This document shows, one piece after another, positions 1 to 4,303 of a stretch of 6,500 nt of DNA. The notes beneath the pieces were generated by a model, which worked only from the letters and a program-made list of their open reading frames with translations, did no database searches and had not been told where the DNA came from. Source of the stretch: Planctomycetaceae bacterium (GTDB taxonomy: Bacteria; Planctomycetota; Planctomycetia; Planctomycetales; Planctomycetaceae); the NCBI GenBank assembly GCA_016795125.1, contig JAEUIG010000751.1, forward strand, positions 1 through 6,500, written 5' to 3'. How positions within the stretch are numbered: position 1 is the stretch's first letter; every line of letters begins with the position of its first letter. Position numbers and translations under genes: made by a program.

Positions 1-218
1 GCGAGACCCCGCTGGGTCTGATCCAGATCGACAACATGCGAAAGCTCACCGAGGCCGGCGGAATCGTGCTGCCGGCGGCCCCCGGGTTCTATCACCGGCC
101 GCAGTCCATCGACGACCTGGTCGATTTCGTCGTGGCGCGAGTCTGCGATCAGTTGGGAGTGGAGACCGAACTGATGCGCCGCTGGGGAGGGGCGGGATCG
201 GACTCGCTTCCGAACTAG
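1..218 (+). CDS. ubiX: Flavin prenyltransferase UbiX, C-terminal part (5' end outside window)
   Basis: The reading frame enters at base 3 and stops at TAG 216-218, giving about 71 C-terminal residues. It starts ETPLGLIQIDNM and carries LPAAPGFYHRPQ followed by SIDDLVDFVVARVCDQLGV, which matches the conserved end of the UbiX/Pad1 flavoprotein family (usually about 190-210 residues). UbiX joins a dimethylallyl group to reduced FMN to make prenylated FMN, the cofactor of UbiD-type decarboxylases, in the cytoplasm. The Tyr of the FYHRP motif is, from family knowledge, a conserved residue near the prenyl phosphate. The N-terminal FMN-binding half is not visible, so intactness cannot be judged. It is separated from the next gene by about 300 bases and is probably a different transcription unit. 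A related flavoprotein decarboxylase subunit is possible but less likely. Confidence 0.88.
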   Translation, partial: ETPLGLIQIDNMRKLTEAGGIVLPAAPGFYHRPQSIDDLVDFVVARVCDQLGVETELMRRWGGAGSDSLPN

Positions 219-220
219 CG

Positions 221-235
221 TCCCGACGCTCGGGA
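221..235 (+). terminator. Short hairpin after ubiX, possible weak terminator
   Basis: TCCCGA-CGC-TCGGGA forms a perfect 6-bp stem with a 3-base loop, three bases beyond the ubiX stop codon. No T-run follows, so it does not meet the usual standard for an intrinsic terminator. It may slow polymerase, protect the 3' end, or be chance in GC-rich DNA. Confidence 0.22.
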
Positions 236-306
236 AACCGCTGGATTCCTGGTCGAGCATTCTGGCCCAGACGCTATGATGGAATCTGTGTCGTCGCCTT
301 CACAAA

Positions 307-335
307 GTGTTGCAATTTGCAACACTCCGTGTTGC
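307..335. promoter_or_regulatory. Palindromic cluster, candidate operator
   Basis: GTGTTGCAATTTGCAACAC (307-325) is a perfect 9-bp inverted repeat around one central base. After a TCC spacer, a third half-site GTGTTGC follows (329-335), making a second, overlapping inverted repeat GCAACAC-TCC-GTGTTGC (319-335). Three half-sites in alternating orientation, about 180 bases upstream of a start codon, suit a dimeric DNA-binding regulator. A speculative alternative is that TGCAAC (318-323) and CAAGTC (338-343) serve as -35 and -10 elements of an ECF-type promoter, since they have AAC and GTC cores 17 bases apart. The regulator is unknown. Confidence 0.5.
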
Positions 336-366
336 CGCAAGTCCACATCCGGCCGGGAATTCGGTC

Positions 367-395
367 TTGGACCCCGGGAAATCTCCGATTGTGAT
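367..395 (+). promoter_or_regulatory. Weak sigma-70-like promoter candidate
   Basis: TTGGAC (367-372) and TGTGAT (390-395) are 17 bases apart and resemble -35 and -10 boxes (the -10 matches four of six consensus positions). It would produce a leader of about 115 bases before the start at 517. The inverted repeat CCGAT-TGTG-ATCGG (385-398) covers the -10. Planctomycete promoters are poorly described and matches of this strength occur by chance. Confidence 0.2.
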
Positions 396-501
396 CGGAT
401 CGGGAATTTTTCGACCGAACATCCTCAGGCGGCGGCAGGTTTCCCTTGTGAAGGCAGGTCGGCCAGGCTCGGTCGGCGGTCTTGGCCACACCTACGGTTT
501 T

Positions 502-508
502 GGGAGAG
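502..508 (+). promoter_or_regulatory. Ribosome binding site fixing the start at 517
   Basis: GGGAGAG ends eight bases before ATG 517. This is the only good Shine-Dalgarno match in the leader and supports starting at 517 (or the adjacent ATG at 520) rather than at the GTG at 307, further up the same frame. Confidence 0.65.
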
Positions 509-516
509 TGAACTCC

Positions 517-2166
517 ATGATGGAGTGGAGACGAATCGGGCTGGGAATTGCTGCTGTCGTACTGGGCGCCTGTGCGCCGGGCTTCGCTGCCGATGAGCCT
601 GCGCCGCTGGCGGACCGTGCTGCGGCGGAGATCGTCGCCGCGATCGACGAGCACATCCGCACCGGCTGGACCGACAACGAGATCGAAGCCAGCCCGACGG
701 CCGACGATGGGGAATGGCTGCGGCGCGTGTACCTCGACCTGGTCGGGCACATCCCGCCGGTCGAAGTAACGACCGCTTTCATGGAGGACAAGGCGGAAGA
801 CAAACGCGACCGGATGGTCGACACCCTGCTCGACGATCCGCACTACGTGCGGAACATGACGACCGTCTGGGCAAACACTCTGCTGGGGCGGGTGACGCCG
901 GAGCGAACGAGCCGGGCCGGGATGGAAAAGTTTCTGCGCGAGAATTTCGCGCGTCGGCGGCCGTGGAACGAAATCGTCTACGACATGCTGACCGCCGAAG
1001 GGAAGTACGAGGAGAACGGTGCGGTCAATTTCCTGCTCGGCCAGTTGCAGGGGAACCCGAACCGCGAGGACTACACGGTCGAAGCGACGGCCCGGGCCTC
1101 GCGGCTGCTGCTCGGCATGCAGGTGCAGTGCACGCAGTGTCACGATCACCCGTTCAATACCTGGAAGCAGGCGCAGTTCTGGGAGTTCGACAGCTTTTTC
1201 AAGCAGATCGTCCGCAACGATGTCGACAAGTACGACGCACAGTCCGGCCGGATGGTGGACGACTACTCGGAACTGAATTTCCGCGACTACTCGGGGCCGG
1301 TGTTCTACGAGACGCGCGCCGCCGAAATGAAGGTGTCGTATCCGGCGTATTTCGGGCGCGAACTGGAGATCAACAGTTCGACCAACCGCCGCCTGGAGTT
1401 TGCGAACCTGATCTGCCGCGATGATCCAAGCAAGCAGCTCGCTCGGTCGATGGTCAATCGCACCTGGGGACAGTTCTTCGGGTTCGGCTTTACCAAGCCG
1501 GTCGACGACATGGGACCGCACAACGCCCCAAGTCATCCGGAACTGCTGGAAAAGCTGACGGACGAGTTCATCGCAGCCAATTACGACGTCCGGCGGCTGT
1601 GTGGGTGGATCTGCAAGTCGGAAGCCTACGGCCTGACGAGCAGATTCAACGACAGGAATACGGTCGACGATCCGGCAAACGGCGAAGTCCCGCTGTTCAG
1701 TCACATGTCTGTGAAGTCGCTGACGGCCGAACAGTTGTACGATTCGCTGCTGATCGCCACCGGCGCGCATCAGGCGGGTCAGGCCAGCTACGAAGAAGCG
1801 CAGGCACAGCGACAGATGTGGCTGGCCGAGTTCCTGCGGATTTTCGGCGGCGCCGACGACCAGGAGCCGACGGTGTTTGCCGGTTCCATCCCGCAGGCGC
1901 TGATGCTCATGAACGGCGAACTGGTCAACAAGGCGGTCAGCGCCGACTCCGGCAGCTACCTGAACTCGGTCCTCAACGATTCGCGTCTCCGCAGCGACAA
2001 CCAGCGTGTCCAGCAGTTGTACCTGTCGGCGCTGGGGCGGCTGCCGGGCCGCAAGGAAGTCACCCAGTTGGGGGCCTTTGTGAAGTCGCATCCGAACAAG
2101 CTGCAGGCGTTCCAGGATTTGTACTGGGCGCTGCTGAATTCGAACGAGTTTGTTGTGAATCACTGA
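517..2166 (+). CDS. Secreted PSCyt2 (DUF1549) - PSD1 (DUF1553) protein with one CxxCH motif
   Basis: The 549-residue product begins MMEWRRIGLGIAAVVLGAC, a short charged stretch and hydrophobic core, so it is exported. It is either a lipoprotein cleaved before Cys19 (VLGAC fits a lipobox) or cut by signal peptidase I near Ala24. DUF1549/PSCyt2 spans about 65-225, with RRVYLDLVGHIPP at 69-81 and the c-type-haem-like CTQCH at 205-209. DUF1553/PSD1 spans about 288-545, with NRRLEFANL, MVNRTWGQFFGFGF, MGPHNAPSHPELL, LTAEQLYDSL and PQALMLMNGELV, and ends FVVNH. Many family members are longer and carry an N-terminal PSCyt1 cytochrome domain; this one does not. The biochemical activity of these domains is not established; haem binding is predicted only from CxxCH. 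A DUF1501 gene follows 208 bases downstream, the usual planctomycete pairing, and a paralogue lies at 4300-6381. Confidence 0.93.
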   Translation: MMEWRRIGLGIAAVVLGACAPGFAADEPAPLADRAAAEIVAAIDEHIRTGWTDNEIEASPTADDGEWLRRVYLDLVGHIPPVEVTTAFMEDKAEDKRDRMVDTLLDDPHYVRNMTTVWANTLLGRVTPERTSRAGMEKFLRENFARRRPWNEIVYDMLTAEGKYEENGAVNFLLGQLQGNPNREDYTVEATARASRLLLGMQVQCTQCHDHPFNTWKQAQFWEFDSFFKQIVRNDVDKYDAQSGRMVDDYSELNFRDYSGPVFYETRAAEMKVSYPAYFGRELEINSSTNRRLEFANLICRDDPSKQLARSMVNRTWGQFFGFGFTKPVDDMGPHNAPSHPELLEKLTDEFIAANYDVRRLCGWICKSEAYGLTSRFNDRNTVDDPANGEVPLFSHMSVKSLTAEQLYDSLLIATGAHQAGQASYEEAQAQRQMWLAEFLRIFGGADDQEPTVFAGSIPQALMLMNGELVNKAVSADSGSYLNSVLNDSRLRSDNQRVQQLYLSALGRLPGRKEVTQLGAFVKSHPNKLQAFQDLYWALLNSNEFVVNH

Positions 2167-2189
2167 GAGTGGTCAGGGGTCGGAGCTTA

Positions 2190-2234
2190 GCCTCGAAGAG
2201 GCGATACGATGTAGCCGTGAGCGTAAGCTCACGG
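2190..2234 (+). repeat. REP-like palindromic unit, forward copy
   Basis: This 45-nt unit has a small hairpin GCCTC-GAA-GAGGC (2190-2202), a 12-base linker (2203-2214) and a perfect 8-bp hairpin CCGTGAGC-GTAA-GCTCACGG (2215-2234). An inverted copy with the same geometry lies at 2315-2359. The layout resembles REP elements, which in many bacteria are spread by REP-associated tyrosine transposases. No such transposase is in the window. It sits 23 bases after the upstream stop codon and could also stabilise the 3' end of that transcript. Confidence 0.72.
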
Positions 2235-2246
2235 ATTAACTTTAAA

Positions 2247-2293
2247 GCCCCGAAGGGGCGATACTGAGCTCAATGTGCCGCCCCTAACGGGGC
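2247..2293. repeat. Central palindromic part of the REP-like array
   Basis: Hairpin GCCCC-GAA-GGGGC (2247-2259) is followed by GATAC (2260-2264), as in the forward REP unit; compared with GCCTC-GAA-GAGGC there, one base pair has changed on both sides. Then come a self-complementary TGAGCTCA (2265-2272) and a second hairpin GCCCC-TAAC-GGGGC (2280-2293). The 13-base GCCCCGAAGGGGC recurs exactly at 6481-6493. The segment is flanked by the two facing 45-nt units, so the whole 2190-2359 stretch is a mosaic of palindromes. Confidence 0.65.
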
Positions 2294-2314
2294 TTCGACA
2301 ATCCTGGTGCCGCT

Positions 2315-2359
2315 CCGGCGGCTTACGCCGCCGGCGACGACGTGTCGGTCCTTCGGAAC
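2315..2359 (-). repeat. REP-like palindromic unit, inverted copy
   Basis: Read on the minus strand, this is GTTCC-GAA-GGACC, a 12-base linker GACACGTCGTCG, then CCGGCGGC-GTAA-GCCGCCGG. Loops, linker length and total length match the forward unit at 2190-2234, with 29 of 45 bases identical. All three differing pairs in the long stem are compensated on both strands, so pairing is retained although sequence has drifted. The small stem has one mismatch. It ends 15 bases before the DUF1501 start codon and could influence translation of that gene. Confidence 0.65.
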
Positions 2360-2374
2360 TGAACAGCAACCATC

Positions 2375-3667
2375 ATGTACAAGCAGACGACGATGCAAAG
2401 TTTTAATCCTGCGGGGATGACGCGACGACATTTTCTGAATCACCTGGCGGCCGGCAGCGTGACGACGCTGGGGGCCATGCAGTTCCTCGGCCAGTTGCGG
2501 ACCCATGCGGCCGAGGTGCAGAAGAACCGCAAGGCGTGCATTCTCGTCTGGCTGGGGGGCGGCGCGCCGACGATCGACATGTGGGACCTGAAGCCCGAGT
2601 CGAAGAACGGCGGCGAGTTCAAGCCCATCAGCACGGCCGGCGACCTGCAGATCTCCGAGCACTTGCCGAAGATCGCCCAGCAGATGGGGTCGCTGTCGGT
2701 CGTCCGCTCCATGAGCACGCGCGAAGCGGATCACGATCGCGGCACGTACTACATGCACACGTCGTACGTCCCCAATGCGACGGTCGTCCATCCAACGTTC
2801 GGCTCGGTCGTCAGCTATGAACTGGGCAAGTCCCGCCCGGACCTGGAGATTCCCGCGTTCATTTCGATCGGCGGCGGCAGCATGAGCCCCGGCTTCCTGG
2901 GCATGACGAACGCGCCGTTTGTGGTCGATTCCCAGGGCCGGATTCAGAACGCGGAGATGGCCGGCATGGATCAGCAGCGGCTGGGCCAGCGGCTGCAGAT
3001 TCTCGGCGCGATCGAAGAGGGTTTCATCCAGTCGAACCGCGGCGACGTGGGTCAGGCGCATCGCGACGTGTATCAGAAGGCCGTCAACCTGATGAAGTCG
3101 GACCAGATGGAGGCGTTCCGCGTCAATCGCGAAGGCCCGGAGGTTCGCACGGCCTATGGCGACACGCCGTTCGGCAACAGCCTGATCATGGCCCGCCGGC
3201 TGGTGGAAACGGGAGTGCCGTTCGTCGAAGTCCGCAATCCGAACGGATGGGACCTGCACCAGAATGTGTTCACGACCCTGCGTCAGACGAACCTGCCGAT
3301 GCTCGACAACGGCATTTCCGGGCTGGTCGCCGACCTCAAGGACCGCGGGATGTTCGACGACACCGTCGTGGTCTGCATGGGCGAGTTCGGACGGACGCCG
3401 CGGATCAACGCAAACGTCGGCCGCGACCACTGGGCGGCGAGCTGGTCGGTGTTGATCGGCGGCGGAGGACTGCGCGGCGGCATCGCCGTCGGCGAGACCG
3501 ACAATGACGGGCTCACCATCACCAGCGAGACGTACCTGCCGGGCGACCTGTGGGCCACCGTCGCCCATGCCCTGCGGATTCCGCTCAGCACGGTTCACAC
3601 GTCCACGCGCGGCCGGCCCATGAAGATCGCCAACGGCGGCAACCCAATTAAATCGCTGCTGACGTAG
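2375..3667 (+). CDS. Tat-exported DUF1501 family protein
   Basis: The 430-residue product has a twin-arginine signal (TRRHFLNHLAAGSVTTLGA, Arg17-Arg18) with a likely AHAA-type cut near THAA (43-46). The DUF1501 domain fills the remainder: WLGGGAPTIDMWDLKPES (59-76), a YYMHTSY segment, GEFGRTPRIN (336-345), GRDHW (349-353), LIGGGGLRGG, GETDNDG and the final PGDLWATVAHALRIP. The family is related to the alkaline phosphatase/sulfatase fold, and the conserved Asp, Glu, Asp and His in these motifs are plausible metal ligands, but no substrate is established. DUF1501 proteins usually sit beside PSCyt2-PSD1 genes, as here, and the pair probably acts outside the cytoplasmic membrane. No clear Shine-Dalgarno site precedes ATG 2375; ATG 2393 and 2417 are alternatives that keep the Tat motif. 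The sigma factor frame opens immediately after the stop. Confidence 0.93.
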   Translation: MYKQTTMQSFNPAGMTRRHFLNHLAAGSVTTLGAMQFLGQLRTHAAEVQKNRKACILVWLGGGAPTIDMWDLKPESKNGGEFKPISTAGDLQISEHLPKIAQQMGSLSVVRSMSTREADHDRGTYYMHTSYVPNATVVHPTFGSVVSYELGKSRPDLEIPAFISIGGGSMSPGFLGMTNAPFVVDSQGRIQNAEMAGMDQQRLGQRLQILGAIEEGFIQSNRGDVGQAHRDVYQKAVNLMKSDQMEAFRVNREGPEVRTAYGDTPFGNSLIMARRLVETGVPFVEVRNPNGWDLHQNVFTTLRQTNLPMLDNGISGLVADLKDRGMFDDTVVVCMGEFGRTPRINANVGRDHWAASWSVLIGGGGLRGGIAVGETDNDGLTITSETYLPGDLWATVAHALRIPLSTVHTSTRGRPMKIANGGNPIKSLLT

Positions 3668-3668
3668 C

Positions 3669-3717
3669 TGTCAGCGATCAGCCTTCAGCCATTCTTCCTA
3701 ACTCCTAACTCCTCCTT
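3669..3717 (+). repeat. Heptamer-phased short repeat tract
   Basis: Forty-nine bases divide into seven 7-mers: TGTCAGC, GATCAGC, CTTCAGC, CATTCTT, CCTAACT, CCTAACT, CCTCCTT. The first three share TCAGC and the last three share CCT, with two exact copies of CCTAACT. The tract fills the spacer between the DUF1501 stop and the sigma factor start, and its last unit overlaps the proposed TTG start. It contains no Shine-Dalgarno site. Similar heptameric repeats are known in cyanobacterial intergenic DNA; a relationship is not claimed. Confidence 0.5.
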
Positions 3718-4303
3718 GAACACGGACGCACACACTCCACGCAACTCCTCCGATCGGGCCGACCGCCCGACGCCGGACCTGGTGCGCGCGCCGAGTGAGG
3801 AGTTCGTCCAGCAGTTCACGCGGCATCAGCGGCGGCTGTACCTGTATATTCTGTCGCAGGTGTCGAACACGCAGGATGCCGAAGAGGTGCTGCAGGAGAC
3901 GAACCTCATTGTCTGGGCGAAGTTCCACCAGTTCGACCTGACGACCAACTTCTTCGCATGGGCGGCGCAGATCGCCACCTATGAAGTGCTGAAGTTCCGG
4001 CAGCGACGGCACCGCGAGAAGCTGCGGTTCAGCGACGAGTTCGTCGACGCCGTCAGCCGGGACGTCATGGAACGGTCGGAGGAACTGGAGCGGCGGCGCA
4101 CCGCACTGGAAATGTGCCTGAAGAAGCTGAAACCCGACGATCGCGCGTTGATTCATCGCCGGTATCAGCCGGGGGAACGGGGCAAGCACGTCGCGGCGGA
4201 CCTGGGCCGTCCGGCGAACTCGGTGTACCAGAGCCTGGGCCGCATCCGCAGAACCTTGCTGGATTGCATCCAGCGGCGACTGGCGACGGAGGCGACCGCA
4301 TGA
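3716..4303 (+). CDS. ECF-type sigma-70 family RNA polymerase sigma factor (planctomycete group)
   Basis: The 195-residue product matches ECF sigma factors with only sigma-2 and sigma-4. Region 2 spans about 34-101, with RRLYLYILSQVSNTQDAEEV (39-58), LQET, and FFAWAAQIATYEVLKFRQRR (79-98), which would contact the -10 element and core polymerase. Region 4 spans about 134-188, with a helix-turn-helix around HVAADLGRPANSVYQSLGRI (158-177) for -35 binding. It resembles the sigma subfamily expanded in Rhodopirellula. No ATG exists in frame before residue 118, so the start must be non-ATG. TTG 3716 is used here; GTG 3782 is possible but would cut into the apparently conserved APSEEF lead-in. No Shine-Dalgarno site precedes either. 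The stop overlaps the next start (ATGA), indicating translational coupling to the membrane protein, its probable regulator. Target promoters are unknown. Confidence 0.9.
   Translation: MNTDAHTPRNSSDRADRPTPDLVRAPSEEFVQQFTRHQRRLYLYILSQVSNTQDAEEVLQETNLIVWAKFHQFDLTTNFFAWAAQIATYEVLKFRQRRHREKLRFSDEFVDAVSRDVMERSEELERRRTALEMCLKKLKPDDRALIHRRYQPGERGKHVAADLGRPANSVYQSLGRIRRTLLDCIQRRLATEATA
4288..4292 (+). promoter_or_regulatory. Ribosome binding site inside the sigma gene, fixing the start at 4300
   Basis: GGAGG lies seven bases before ATG 4300, within the last codons of the sigma factor gene. Together with the 4-base ATGA overlap it decides the start of the membrane protein, although its frame stays open further upstream within the sigma gene. 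Confidence 0.75.

Larger units (their letters stand above)
219..516 (+). other. Non-coding leader region between ubiX and the PSCyt2-PSD1 gene
   Basis: No convincing gene lies here. The reading frame of the downstream gene stays open upstream to about 307, but the residues it would add resemble neither a signal peptide nor the DUF1549 family. The region holds a short hairpin just after the ubiX stop (221-235), a strong palindromic cluster (307-335), a weak promoter-like pair (367-395) with a small inverted repeat CCGAT-TGTG-ATCGG (385-398) over its -10 box, and a ribosome binding site (502-508). It most likely carries the promoter and control sites of the 517-2166 gene. Confidence 0.6.

Noticed and set aside
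307..516. N-terminal extension of the PSCyt2-PSD1 gene from GTG 307
   Set aside because: The frame is open, but the added residues resemble neither an export signal nor the family. The good ribosome site and signal peptide both point to 517. The GTG also lies inside the palindrome.
1129..1143. Rubredoxin- or zinc-type site at the two cysteines
   Set aside because: The pattern is C-T-Q-C-H with no second cysteine pair nearby, and it sits where PSCyt2 proteins carry their CxxCH motif.
274..2163. Long antisense open frame opposite the first PSCyt2-PSD1 gene (similar ones at 2270-3598 and 4165-5715)
   Set aside because: These are His/Arg/Val-rich translations that mirror the codons of clear genes in GC-rich DNA, with no recognisable domain and no independent start signals.
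2190..2359. Intrinsic terminator or CRISPR array between the first two genes
   Set aside because: The hairpins have no following T-run, and the units are inverted and imperfect rather than evenly spaced direct repeats with unique spacers.
2355..2374. GGAACT as an ECF-type -35 box before the DUF1501 gene
   Set aside because: It lies only 14 bases before the start codon, so the -10 would fall inside the gene. The bases are explained as one arm of the inverted REP-like unit.
4114..4299. Upstream start for the fusion protein inside the sigma factor gene
   Set aside because: The extra residues are an out-of-frame reading of sigma region 4. GGAGG at 4288-4292 and the ATGA overlap fix the start at 4300.
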